Source of the DNA: Ctenosaura bakeri
Taxonomy: Eukaryota > Chordata > Lepidosauria > Squamata > Iguanidae
Direction: 5' to 3'
Assembly: GCA_948474755.1 (NCBI GenBank)
Contig: CAOLHI010000021.1
Span: 806,001 to 870,000, forward strand
DNA length: 64,000 bases
The position numbers were made by a program, and so were the translations under genes. The notes below the pieces were generated by a model that had not been told where the DNA came from, searched no databases, and saw only the letters and a list, made by a program, of their open reading frames with translations. Shown here piece after piece: positions 41,973 to 52,660 of this stretch (within the stretch, counting starts at the first letter, position 1; the number at the start of each line of letters is the position of its first letter).

Positions 41973-42914
41973 TGTTACTGTGGTAGATTGACCTTCTCCT
42001 TGGGTCTACAATTTGATATCAAATATTAAAATTATTTCCATGTGCCTGAGAGGGTCCTCCGGACGAGCATGCAGGCAGACACAGCCGTACGGCCAAAATT
42101 AGGAAAAACCCAGTCAGGCCAGTAAATAATTTGTCATATAGCCCCAGGAGCCCTCCAGACATGCACTCATTAAAATATACAAAGGGTCCTATGCCCGAGA
42201 AGCCAGTTTGACGGGATTAGCACTCCTGACAAACGGCCCATCAAGTGAGGACGATTTACATGCAGCCACGGCTTTTGACAACCCCGGCAAATCTAATCAT
42301 GCCAGGAACTTTGACACTTTGGAGTTTTGTTCTCCCAATCATGCAGAGGATGTGAACATTCTGGAGCTCCTCAACCTATTGTTCTCCCCAGGAAAGGATT
42401 AACCCTCCAGGGTTTTCCCCTATATTTTCCCCTATAAAAAGACCCAGTTTTTGAGTGGTTCCTTGGATCACTCCGGATTACTCTCCATCTGGCTATCCCC
42501 TCAGCCCTCCGTCACTTCATCTGGCTATCCCCTCAGGCCTCCACATGCTGAGTCTCTTCTCTCACTCCGCTGCTGTCTCGGACTCCGGACTTCTGGACCA
42601 GGTGCAGTAAATCCCAACAATAGCCCTCCAAAATCCCCTATCGAATTTTCTCTCTTTTATTTCTAAATAGGTCTTGAGTGAGTGAGTGCGTAAGTGTGAA
42701 TGTGAGCAAGGACTTATTCTTAATAAAATCATTTTATTTGACAATTCTGCTTGGTTTTTGGTTTGGCCTGACCCTGTAAAAATTGGGTTAAATGATCTTG
42801 CTAGGTTGCCCTGCCTCTCGTATCTCTATCACTTGTGCTCTGGCTAGTTCAATTCCCCATTGATTGGAGCACACTGAGGTGTCCCCCTGGGGACCCCCAG
42901 AAATCAGGGTAACA
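41973..42914 (+). mobile_element. Solo LTR, group LTR-B, copy 3
   Basis: 942 bp, TGTTACTGTGG start and CAGGGTAACA end, flanked by ACCA on both sides, a perfect 4-bp duplication. TATAAAAAG near 42433 and AATAAA at 42722. Shares TTTGATATCAAA, TCCTCCGGACGAGCATGC and GGGACCCCCAGAAATCAGGG with other LTR-B copies. Has a tandem CATCTGGCTATCCCCTCAG.CCTCC duplication at about 42489-42541. Confidence 0.9.
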
Positions 42915-42918
42915 ACCA

Positions 42919-43338
42919 TCTATATTTTCCACTCTCTTACAGAACTGACTTTTCCATTAAAATATATCCCCCACCCTATCTCTCCCCTGGTGCCATCAGA
43001 TTCCAGGTTTAATGAAATAAATGAAAAGATTTGGAAGAAGAAAAAGCAAAGCAGCATGTTTCAAGATTTAGATGGATCCATTCATTAATGAATGTTCATG
43101 CACGTGTGTGTGTCCATAACACACACAAGAGCTGACAAGGCAACTTTCTTTCAAATGGCCTGCTCTCTTGCAGTATCATATCATTAGGATTACAAACTCA
43201 GCCGAATACAAATGAAGGAAGAAAGAACGTGATGGGCTTAAACAGACATTTTTTATATCAAATATTTTATCAGCCACCCCACATTATAGGCAGTAGAGAA
43301 TTCAAAGTTGTTCTCCAAAAGTTAGTTAATCTTGAAAT
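42919..43338. other. No gene or recognised repeat
   Basis: AT-rich, with a short GT/AC dyad around 43100-43130. Confidence 0.4.
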
Positions 43339-43341
43339 TAG

Positions 43342-44179
43342 GGCCCTTTTCGCACTAGGCTTTTTACGCGAGCGGGGGCGGGCGGCTTGCGGGAAAAGCC
43401 TAGTTCGGGAGCCTGCCGGTTCCCCGCTGGTTCCTTCCGCAGCCGAAGGAACCAGCTGGGAAGCGGCACCGTCCCGGAGGCGGCGGCGGCTCGCGACTCC
43501 ATCCCCCCCGCGCGCGCAAGAAAGGAGCCCGTCGCTCCTGGCGCGCGCGGGGGGCGGGCGCGACTGTCGCTCGCTCCTGGCGCGCGCAGGGGGGCTGCTC
43601 GCGACAGCCTCCCGCTCGCGCGCGCGCGCACGGGGGGGCGGGCGCGACTGTCGCTCGCTCCTGGCGCGCGCGGGGGGGCTGCTCGCGACAGCCTCCCGCT
43701 CGCGCGCGCGCGCACGGGGGGGCGGGCGCGACTGTCCCTCGCTCCTGGCGCGAGCAACAGTCGCGCCCGCCCCCCGCGCGCGCCAGGAGCGAGCGACAGT
43801 CGCGCCTGCCCCCCGCGCGCGTGCGCGCGAGCGGGAGGCTGTCGCGAGCAGCCCCCCGCCCGTGCGAAGCAGGATGCTCTCGCATCCGCCGCGCTAGCTC
43901 CCCGCCCCGCCCCTTCCTTCCGCACGGGCGGAGGGAAGGAGGCGCGACCCGGCCGCCTCCCCGACGCACCGCACTACAGGTGAGTGCGTGTGGGCGCCGG
44001 GAGCGTAGCGCGAGCGCGGGGTGATTTTCGCTTGAAAGCGAAAATCAAAAACCCCGCGCTCGCGCCGCTGCAGCCCCGTGAGAGCGCCGGAAGTGGGAGT
44101 GCGTCGTGCGGAGCGACGCTCCCACTCCCGCACGGCTCACGGGGCTATTTCGCCCGGGAAAGCCCGTGCGAAAAGGGCC
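43342..44179. mobile_element. Extremely GC-rich MITE-2 member
   Basis: 838 bp with ends GGCCCTTTTCGCACTAGG and CGTGCGAAAAGGGCC, flanked by TAG on both sides. The interior is almost all G, C and CpG. It contains an 84-bp tandem repeat: CGACTGTCGCTCGCTCCTGG recurs at 43561, 43645 and (one change, partial) 43729. About 43755-43860 holds the inverse of these units, making a long hairpin. The right part has the MITE-2 segments GGTGAGTGCGTGTGG, GATTTTCGCTTGAAAGCGAA and a GGAGTGCGTCGTGCGGAGCG dyad. Frames of about 190-220 codons in this block are products of composition. Confidence 0.88.
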
Positions 44180-44182
44180 TAG

Positions 44183-44559
44183 GTTTCACCCATCATTTCC
44201 TATTCAAGAGAAATGGGGTTCTTTCTCTAGAATGTAAAGAGAAAAAAGAAAGGTGTTTTTTGTGATTTTTTTTTTAAAGCTGTTACAATAATTCAAAAGT
44301 TTGGGAATATTTTACTGCATGATAATTAATGTGTGCCCCTCCATGTTTTACTCTTAGGAAAGTCTTTTTTTCACTTCATTGGCTACTGGTTCAGACCAGG
44401 GACTGTTTCAGACTTTTAGTTCTGATGGTGTTCTAACCTTTCTCAGTACCTCACACCTCAGCTAATATGGTATGGTCCATGGAGAAATTTAAGATTTAGA
44501 GGCAAAGGATTACTGTTTGTTCCACCAATGTGCACAGCTCAGTCAAGGCTGAGACCCTT
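44183..44559. other. No gene
   Basis: AT-rich with a short T run. The part after 44390 may already be diverged LINE sequence preceding the next entry. Confidence 0.35.
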
Positions 44560-44850
44560 TCAAGATGTGGCTCCACATATGTGGAACAGTCTTCGTTTGG
44601 ACCTCCGGGTAGAGGAAGAACTCATCCATTTTTGTAAAGGGCAAAAGACCTTAATCTTTGATTCAGCTTAAGCCACTGAGTTGTGTTTAAGATACTGAGA
44701 TAGGTAGAGACTGGTGGGGTATTGGGTTGATATTGTATCATGTTTATAGTCTTTTTCCTTGACTTTACATGTTGATGTTCTGCCCTTTGGTGAAAAGGGC
44801 TTTATAAATAAATGTTGTGGTTATTCTTGCTGCTACTGTTGTTGTTATCA
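44560..44850 (+). pseudogene. L2-like LINE carboxyl end and 3' UTR
   Basis: Plus strand 44560-44670 encodes A-P-H-M-W-N-S-L-R-L-D-L-R-V-E-E-E then K-G-Q-K-T-L-I-F, stop, the typical L2 RT end (worn L-W-N-S-L-P). It is followed by a 3' UTR with CCCTTTGGTGAAAAGGGCTT TATAAATAAATGTTG and a (TTG)n-like end. Confidence 0.68.
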
Positions 44851-44929
44851 TGAGAAGCACTAAGTAATTCTAGCTATTTTCTTCCCATTGCAAGAATGTT
44901 GCAGTTTTTGAAGAATATTCATAGTTCCT

Positions 44930-45360
44930 GGTTTGTTCACATATGGTATTTTTTTAAAAACAGAAAACAGTATTTTCCATATGGAAAATAATATTTCTGC
45001 ACATGAATATTTTCTGTATAGAAAATCATGTCTACTGCAAAGAAAATGCTGTAGTTGCAGACTTAAACCTGTGTAAAATTCACTTTTTCCCCCCACAGAA
45101 AGCAGTGTTTGTTGCACAGATATCAGAATTTCAGTGCTGAAAGCAATGTTTCTGTATAGATACATTATTTTCTTCACAGAAAATGCTATTTCCTGAATAC
45201 ACACCAAAAAAAGTATACATTTTACACATGAGAAGTCCTGAACCGCAAAGATTTTAATCCATCCAGGATTGTTCTCATCAGGGTTTCCTGGCACTTGAGA
45301 AATATATTTTTAAACCATTTTTTAAAAAATGTTTAAACATCCTTTCCATCCCTTGTCACT
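44930..45360. repeat. TGCACAGAAAATGC-rich repeat, probably hAT-like
   Basis: Dense in ACAGAAAATGC, TTTCTGTATAGA and TTGCACAGATATC. The right end, AACATCCTTTCCATCCCTT, resembles the right end of the hAT-like element at 20980. The left end is not defined. Confidence 0.5.
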
Positions 45361-45364
45361 GCTG

Positions 45365-46150
45365 CTCGATCATCTCTGATCATTGATGATGCTCACTAGG
45401 GCTGATGGAAGGCAGAATAAAAAAAAAAAATCTGGAAGGGTTACATGTTCCCCAGTTCTATTTTGCAATGTTTTCAAAACTAAGCGATCACAGGATTAAA
45501 ATGTGAGACAAAATAGAAGCTGTTCACTAGGTGGAGGTAGAAAAAAAACATGTTCCCTAGCAACTAGAGAGAGAAAGAAGGAAGGATAACTGCATGAAAA
45601 TGAACAGAGAAGAGACCTCGAAGGGGCACTGATAATGATTTATTTGCCCCAATGTATTTTAAGTCCTGTGAATATAATGAAGCTTAAGCCTATTACTTAT
45701 GCCTATATCGCAGTGGCCAGATTTACGATGAAATCGGGGTCTTTCATTAACCATATAGTGTAACCTGCTGTAGGGTAGTCATTAATTAACAATGGCTAAA
45801 GTAGCTGAAGAACTCATCTGCACTATTGTTGTTTCAATGTTAAGAGAATATATAAGTTGCTACAATTATCTCATTATGCGGCTTTTTATTTTACATTCTA
45901 TTATTTTTAAATTTATGTGTTTTTCTAAATCACCTCATTACCGATGTGCAGACTGCCTCAACTCTGGCATTTGTTTTTGTCCCAGAAAAGCTATAAAATA
46001 CTGAAACATATATGATAACACTCTCCTCTCATCCACACCAACAAATCATTCTCCCATTGGAGTTGTTGCCATGTCATACACCTCCACTCCCTGATATGAT
46101 GTAATTGGCAATGAAAATTATTTAATTAGTATAGAAAATATAAATCATAC
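45365..46150. other. Repeat-poor stretch; candidate conserved block
   Basis: 45600-45930 is AT-rich but complex (TTATGCCTATATCGCAGTGG, GATTTACGATGAAATCGGGG, TTATGCGGCTTTTTATTTTA). No transposon signature or exon. Confidence 0.4.
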
Positions 46151-46152
46151 AC

Positions 46153-46916
46153 TGTTATGGCTGTAAAGCCATGCTGGCAAAGAGGACTGGCTGAACACAT
46201 GCAAAAGTAGGTCAGATGGGGTCTTAGGACACAGCCAGATTATATCAGTCAGGAAGCTCTGGTGTTAATTAGCTTGCAAAAATCCCTTCAGTGACTCAAC
46301 TTTTCAAGACAATAGCACACAACAGTGTTTCAATAGAGCAACTGATGGTCATCAACCTTTTTCCTCTTCCCCCAAAACTCTCCTTTCTTTCCTCTTCTGC
46401 CCTGACATTAAGAAGCTATCACAGTTCCCATCAATACCATTACCCATTCCATACCTCATTGTTTGCTCTACCAGACAGCCATTAACAACTTCCCCTTTAG
46501 GGCAGAAACAGGGTATTTAAACCCCAGCTCTAAGCCAGACAACTCATAGTACTCTGGACACGGGCCATCACTCTGCTGCTCAAATTTCCATTCTTGTGCT
46601 ACCCTTGGACCCTTAGTCTGAGCTACATTGCTTCGTAATCTAACTTCATAACCTAACTTCTCGCTATCCAATTTTTCCTTTGGTTAGCTGAGACTGCTTG
46701 AATCCTGTGTGTGTTTGTCATTTTTCCCCCAATAAAACATTCTTTGAACCTCCAACTGGTGTCCCTGCATTAGTACCAGTATACATAGGTGGAAAGATCC
46801 TGTAAGGTTACCCCCCTCTCACAGACCTCTTTTTTTGAGCTACTAATTCCCCACCATTCCATGGAGACACTAGCTCCACAGATGGACCTCTGAGTCACCC
46901 ACCTTTTGGAGTAACA
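46153..46916 (+). mobile_element. LTR-A copy (plus strand)
   Basis: 764 bp, from TGTTATGGCTG to GGAGTAACA. TATTTAAA lies in GGGTATTTAAACCCCAG near 46511, AATAAA near 46731, then the U5 GTACCAGTATACATAGGTGG AAAGATCCTGTAAGGTTACC and GGACCTCTGAGTCACCCACC. Flanks (ACAC, AAGT) do not match, so an end may be mis-set or a recombinant. No internal genes. Confidence 0.75.
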
Positions 46917-47146
46917 AAGTTCCACAAGGTTTAATGAACTAAAGCCATACTCTTGTGAACACTTACTTAAGAGTAAATCCCTCTAAGCTCAGTGAGTCTC
47001 ATTTTGAATAGAAATGTGTAGGAATGTGATGTAAAACAGAACAAAGGAACTCATGACCTTCTAGATGTCACAGAGCATCCAACTGATCATTGGTCAGGCT
47101 GGCTGGGGGTGATGGATCTTGGAGTCCAATAATATTTGGAGGGCCA
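46917..47146. mobile_element. Unclassified element hosting an LTR
   Basis: 47085-47146 reads CTGGCTGGGGGTGATGGATC, TTGGAGTCCAATAATATTTG GAGGGCC and resumes after the LTR at 47720 as GGCCATAGGTCCCCTTGGCC. That order is common in amniote MITE-like repeats and could be hAT. Its outer ends are not resolved. Confidence 0.4.
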
Positions 47147-47719
47147 TGTTGGATTAAAAATGTGGTGACATTTGCCCCAGTTGAAAATACATCTGATGAG
47201 CATGTCCTGGGACACCTGGGGAATGACTGGGCAAAGTATGACCCATTCCCTAGGGGGCATGGAATAAAGGGCTGAGTCATGATAGTGAAATCATGACAAG
47301 CGTTTGCATCAGCCAAAGGCCCTGAGTGATGACATGGAAGCAGGTGTGTATATAAGAGGGGCATGAATACTTGCTCTGACTCTCTGCATCCCATATCTCT
47401 GCATCCTGTCACTCAGCTCCTGAAACTCCGATGCTGAATCTCTGCTTGTGGATCTGCATATCCTGTGTACAGATGTATATACTGCAACTTTGAAGATTAA
47501 AGCCTCCAGGTATTTTGGATGACAAACTCTGTGTCTATGAATTTACTAACCAGTGGGTAGAGGGGTCAGAGCTGATGCTGTAGTTGCACTCTGTTGCACA
47601 TGCTTGTTGCTGTTTGGAAAACTCTGCTATGTTATGCTTGCCTCTGGGATACTTCTTGTCCAGACACCAGAAGTACCAGGGAGGATTTTGTGCTGGTGCT
47701 ATAAATCAATCTCCCATCA
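47147..47719 (+). mobile_element. Solo LTR, group LTR-C, copy 2
   Basis: 573 bp, from TGTTGGATTAAAAATG to CTCCCATCA, flanked by GGCCA on both sides (5 bp). TATATAAG near 47350 and ATTAAA at 47496. Aligns along nearly all of 13327-13858. The host repeat continues on each side. No internal genes. Confidence 0.8.
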
Positions 47720-47739
47720 GGCCATAGGTCCCCTTGGCC

Positions 47740-48780
47740 TTACATTTTGCAAAATATGTGCAGGCTATAATAGCCTTCAGATTTTAATACTGCTCCAGGT
47801 TTAAGGCATTACTTACTGATTCCATCCCTAGTCCTAGCTAAAATGTTTTTAACCTGATGTAATGGAGTAGAGAGATCTGTTTTGTCTTAGACTTCAGATG
47901 GATCCCTGGACTTTTTATCAAACATGAAGAAGGCTGATGGCTCTCATCTTCTTCAGTTTTGTATGTGTACTGTAGAAGGCTCTTTCAAGTGCTGATGCTT
48001 TGATAGTAGCAACAGGGGTGATATTCATCCTCCCTTTTCTCCAGCTGCCCTCTTTGAAACTGCAGCTTAATTACACATTTTCTCCACAGAATGGAAGACA
48101 TCTGGCATGAACCCATAAAGAGGAACTGATAACAGAGTTTTACTATCTGAACTCAGTTGCTTTGAAACAGCTGGAGCTATGTCCAAGGGTGAAATGGTGC
48201 TGTGTTGGGGTGACCAAAATCATCTGGAAAATGTTAAAAGGCTGAAAAATGATGAAATAATTCTGAAGCAGAAAACTTCATTCACCTTTTGCTGTTGCTG
48301 TTACTTTGCAGAAACCATTTTGGCTTTGGCTTTGGGTGGAGCAACAGGAATGATTGTAATTACTCTTATTATCACGTTAAGAGTACATGTCTGAACTTAA
48401 TGAAATTTTGCACCCTGCAGATGGCATCCTACAACATATTTGTAAATGGATATCTTTACTTGTGGAATTACAAGTTAATTGTGTTAACACAGCCCTTGTG
48501 TTAACTAGCAATGTTGTGCAACTGAACCAAGATGCTGCATGTGCTAACAAATGCACACGCATGGTCCCACACAATGAGTATCTACATGTGAAATTGTACC
48601 TCATGAGTGACTCTGCTCCTGCAACCTTGAGCTGAATGCAGACCTCACAACAAACAAAATGTCCAACAGGGGAACTTGCACATGTCTCAGATGCCAACAG
48701 GATTCAAGCCAGAGTCTATAAAATAAAAACTGTTAATTTCAGATAAGCCATTGTGACAAGACAGCGACTCTTGATTTGTG
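47740..48780. other. No gene; weak old repeat at 48380-48620
   Basis: 48380-48620 carries GTTAACTAGCAATGTTGTGC, AACTGAACCAAGATGCTGCA and CAAATGCACACG words like 3700-3845. The short frames here (48179-48394 and others) have no domain. Confidence 0.4.
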
Positions 48781-49690
48781 GCCATGTGATTTTTTGGGAT
48801 TGTGCACTGGGCCAAAATTTGCCATGCTGGGTCTCAGCTGGGGCTGGGTGAGCTAGCCACTGAGGAGTGGCTTGATAAACAAGGTCTGCAGTGGACTGGC
48901 CTGTTGCCATTGTTTGAGGAGCACTATGAGCCTCCACCTGATGTTTCAGTCCTTCACCTTTCTAGTAATGACTCAGGCTTGATAAAGGGCAAGGACATGT
49001 TATTAAAAGTCATTGGCCTGGGGTTTCCTAATATTCTCTATGATGTTGTTGCATCAAGTGTGGTGTGGGACATGAAACTCTAGCCCACTGATCATTCAAG
49101 AAGGTTGACAAACAATAAAGTTTCCAACACCATGGGTAAAGGGCTGGGGCAATTTTTATAACATCCCAATATTGTCTTCTGGCCTCCAGAGCTCTACTGG
49201 GCCAATGGAGTGCATCTGTTGAATGAAGGGAATGCATTGTTCCCAGAGGACATGCAACAGGAGTGAGGGCCATCTTGGCCAGCCGGGTGTGCAGAAAGGA
49301 CTAAGAAAATGCTTGTCCCGTGTCTGTGGCAGGAAGCAGAGGAATAAGACTTCTGTGTTAACCTCTTTGCACCCTTTTGGTGAAGGGTAGGGCTCTGGGA
49401 CTCCCTCTTTAGGGCCTTGAATCCCAGAGGGTCAGGGAAAGAGGCTACTCTAGAGGTTCACCTGGGATTACAGATCTCACCTGTAGGGTCCTGCAGCTTG
49501 GGTGGAAGGTCCCAGGTTACCTTCCAGTTATGCCAGCCTGGGGAGCAACCCAAGCAATTTGGACTCCCTTTGGAGCTGAGGTGTTTCACCCAAGGGAAGC
49601 CTGAGGGGATTGTCATGAGGTGACGTCTGGCTTCAGCTGGACCCACATCAGGTTGCTCCCCCTGGTTGCTCCTTTACAGGCCAACCCAAT
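48780..49690 (+). pseudogene. SGNH-hydrolase-like frame from a retroelement, decayed
   Basis: The SGNH/GDSL fold holds serine esterases; related domains occur in several retroelements, where their role is unclear. 48802-49080 is open and gives H-W-A-K..S-Q-L-G-L, L-Q-W-T-G-L-L-P-L-F-E-E-H-Y, P-P-P-D-V-S-V-L-H-L-S-S-N-D-S-G-L-I-K-G-K-D. The block-III G-x-N-D appears as S-S-N-D. Just upstream (48775-48800) a different frame reads C-G-H-V-I-F-W, a worn block I with Ser lost. Near 49188-49225 another frame reads E-L-Y-W-A-N-G-V-H-L-L-N-E-G, the D-x-x-H block with Asp changed to Asn. At least two frameshifts separate these. Downstream to 49690 is a non-coding tail without a clear end. Inactive; I suspect a DIRS/Ngaro-like or other retroelement but cannot prove it. 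Confidence 0.65.
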
Positions 49691-50849
49691 TTTCAATATA
49701 ATCTTTTCGTGTAATGAGATTTTTGTCTGTGATGACATTAAAGGCAAATTTGGAAGATCCTTCAAGGGTAGAAAAAAATCTAAAACGTAGAGAAGAAAGA
49801 AAAGACTTTGTCAGGTGGGATTCATGGTGTTAGGTAAAGCCTTCCATCTTTGAATTCAGTTATGGCTAACTGGAGATCCAAGAATATCCTGACTAAATAA
49901 TTCAATCAGCCATTAAACAATTCAGTCAACACATCACGGTTACTTCACCACTGGCTGGATACAATGTGTTCTCAGAAGCTTCCACTGCAAAGTCTGAGTA
50001 AACCTCTGGTTCCAATAATTTATACCAACCCATCTTCTGTATAACTCACTACTTTCTTCTCTGAAGTATTAAAATGGTATTTTCAGTGCTTGGAAAAGTT
50101 AAGTTCCAGACAACAAATCTCTGTATCCCTGCAGGAATTATGGAGTTGTCCAAAAACCAGAGACGTAATTCTCTGATAATGTTATTCTTGAAGGAATCAT
50201 GTGCAAATTCAGTGCAGAATTAAATTCCAAAAGGCAAAGATTCTCATCAATCCAGAATTCTCATCACTTGGGTTTCTCAACACTTACAAATCATCCTTTC
50301 CTACCATTTTCCTACTATTTCCAAATATTCTTTTGACTCCTACCAAGAACTAACTTTTTAAAAATCTGCTTATTCCCAGACTTAGACTGCCTGGTTTCCT
50401 AGATTCGTACCATTTGAATCACAGAGGGGATAACTGATTAATTTTTGTTCTGATTATCTTTTAATTCTCTTTTAAATGCCACGTTCAATGTAACCAGAGA
50501 TCACTGAAAAATATGGTCATCTATCCGGATAAATGCAATTTTTTTTCTCTTTATTTGTTCACCTGAACCCTGCTTCCCTTTTGGTGCCATTTTCTTTGTC
50601 CTCACAGTCTCTAGGCTCATTGGTCAGCACTGATATTTAATCCTGTTGACTAAAACGAACCATGTGATTTGATTTATGAAGGTTGAGACTGTGACATCAT
50701 AATGTTATCCATAGCATTGTGACACTGACAGTATAAGCCACGTGAGGTACTACTTCCGATAGGATTAAGTGGGGGTAATTTAGACCAAAGGATCTGAGGC
50801 CAATGAAGAGGAAGAACTATGGAGCACAGAAGTACAACAATGAAACTAT
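49691..50849. other. No gene; degenerate repeat at 50130-50350
   Basis: 50130-50350 ends ATTCTTTTGACTCC after TTGGGTTTCTCAACACTTAC, as in the hAT-like repeat. The rest is AT-rich and without recognised elements. Confidence 0.4.
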
Positions 50850-50967
50850 GGCCTAAATCCTATTGGTAGTCCAAAGCAAAATGGCCATACAGAATAAGTA
50901 GGATTTATCTATGTGTTCTCTCACCATTCAATAGTTGATTCAATGGGTCTACTCTTGCTAAGATTGA
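50850..50967. repeat. Repeat R1 copy with MITE-2 at its end
   Basis: GGCCTAAATCCTATTGGTAG, GTAGGATTTATCTATGTGTT, TTGATTCAATGGGTCTACTC, then it is cut by the MITE-2 at 50968. Confidence 0.65.
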
Positions 50968-51364
50968 GGCCCTTTTCGCATGGCAAATGGTGCCTGGAGC
51001 GTTGTGCAATTGTGAGGAGTGATCTGCATGATGCACTCACAATTGCGCAATGCTCCCGGGGCCGGCGGGGGCTGCTCATGAACTTTTTCATTTTCAGCTT
51101 TCAGCCGAAAATGGTGTGCAATCGTGCATTGCTCCAGGGCCCCGTGCAGAGCCTCTGGAGCCGCAGCAGTCACACTTCCTGCCCCAGTGCAGGAAACTCC
51201 CAGGCTGCACTGCGGAAAGAAGAGGAGGGGTTCTTGTGCTACCTGCTCAGGAGCAGGCAGCTCGTGCGGAGCTGAAGCAGTGGGGATGCGAGAGCCTCTC
51301 ACTGTAGGCTGCTCACACGATCCCCACACCCAGTGCCAAAAAAAGGGAAGCTGTGGAAAGGGCC
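50968..51364. mobile_element. MITE-2 copy
   Basis: 397 bp, ends GGCCCTTTTCGCATGGCA and CTGTGGAAAGGGCC, flanked by TGA on both sides. Reverse orientation to the 14382 copy: GTGAGGAGTGATCTGCATGA, TTTTCAGCTTTCAGCCGAAA, CTCACTGTAGGCTGCTCACA. No coding frame of its own; the 182-codon minus frame is a shadow. Confidence 0.9.
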
Positions 51365-52350
51365 TGAGTAATGATGGGAAATTGTACATGTACAGCAGAC
51401 GCCACTTTTGAAGCCCCTGAAACCTCTTAGCACTTCCCAATCTCCTTCCCCCCACCAAAAAAAAATAAATAAAAATTGGCATCAATTTCAGGTGGAAGTC
51501 ATCCAAAAATCACACCCAAAGCCCTCCCAAATGTGTGCAAAAACACAAAAACCATCCCCAACCTCCCTCATGACCCTTACTCTTTCCAAATACTTTTATT
51601 TCTTTTCATTTCTCCGTCAAATGGTGACAGGAAGTGATGTAACATCACTTCTTTTAGCCATTTTGAAGGAGAAATTGGAAGAAAACAAGGTTTGGGGCAT
51701 ATTTATGAGAGTGTGAAAATTGACTCTGGCCCCCACACAAGGCAGGTTTACAGCATTGCTATTACTGTGGGTTTTTTGTGCTCTGCTTTTCTATTTTGAA
51801 ATAACGTTTCTTTCTTTTTTCCTTCTTTTCTTTTTTTCCCCTTTTCTTTCTGGGTAGCAATGGATTTTCTCACATAACCTTCAAACCTTCTCAGAAGTTT
51901 TTTTAAAAAAGAAAAAGAAGAAAGAAGAAGATTCTCCATACAACTTCAATTCCAATGAGAGCAATCGTCTGAAAAACTTGGCTACTGCCAAGTTGCATGT
52001 TTGTATTTTTCCAAAGTCATAAAGGAGGAAAGCTTAAAAGGTCTAATCTTGTAAGTCTCCCATTCATAATATTGATTGCTTATAGATAAAGCACATTAGA
52101 GGCCAACTCTTCATGTTTAATTGCTAAAAAGAGCAGTAATGAATCAGGTTATAGCCTAATGAAGGACAGTCAGCTTTAGAGCAGGGATATTGTGGTTTTC
52201 CCAAGCAAGTACCTAACTAATATCGATTAAGAAGATAGGAGTGAGAATCCTGCTGGTAACATAACTTGTGTCTTATTTGAGCGTATATGTTCTGAAATTC
52301 ATTGCATGAGGAGCTGTTCATTACCTCCTTGTTCAATGCTCCCTCACCAT
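51365..52350. other. Repeat-poor; pyrimidine-rich block
   Basis: 51800-51950 is pyrimidine-rich then A-rich (TTTCCTTCTTTTC, AAAAAAGAAAAAGAAG). 51960-52300 is complex and could be conserved non-coding DNA. No exon. Confidence 0.4.
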
Positions 52351-52660
52351 GACCCTTTCCACAACTCATCTATTTTTGGCTCTGGGATGTGGTGCTTGCA
52401 TGAGTAGCCTCCAGAGAGAGGCTCTCACGTCCGGGGTCCTTCAGCTCCGTGCAAGATTCCTGCTCGCATGAGAGCCCCGCCTCTTCCTTTCGCAGTGCAG
52501 CCTGGGACCTTCCCAGGCTGCACTGGACAGGAAGTGCGACTGGCCAAAGAGCTCTCTGGCTGAGAATTCTAAATGTCCCTCCCTAAACAAAAGACCCCAG
52601 GATTCCATAGGGTGTTGAAAGTGGAATAATAGCACTATAACAGTGTAGTGCAAAAAGGCC
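52351..52660. mobile_element. Chimeric MITE: MITE-2 left half joined to MITE-1 right half
   Basis: 52351-52541 is a MITE-2 left half (GACCCTTTCCACAACTC, GAGGCTCTCACGTCC, GAGCCCCGCCTCTTCCTTTC, GGAAGTGCGACTGG). From about 52542 it switches to a MITE-1 right arm (CCAAAGAGCTCTCTGGCTGA to AACAGTGTAGTGCAAAAAGG CC). Outer flanks (CAT and CTA) do not match. Either a MITE-1 was broken by MITE-2 followed by deletion, or the two recombined. Confidence 0.8.

Noticed and set aside
43229..43983. Long overlapping frames of about 190-220 codons on both strands, rich in Arg, Ala and Gly
   Set aside because: They lie within the GC-rich MITE-2; absence of stops follows from lack of A/T, and the repeats in the protein mirror the 84-bp DNA repeat.
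34849..46916. A provirus bounded by two same-strand LTR-A copies
   Set aside because: The 10-kb interval holds CR1, L2, MITEs, LTR-B and unique DNA, with no retroviral genes, and the two LTRs have different U3 regions.
50958..51506. 182-codon minus-strand frame
   Set aside because: It covers the MITE-2 at 50968-51364 and has no domain; shadow of the repeat.
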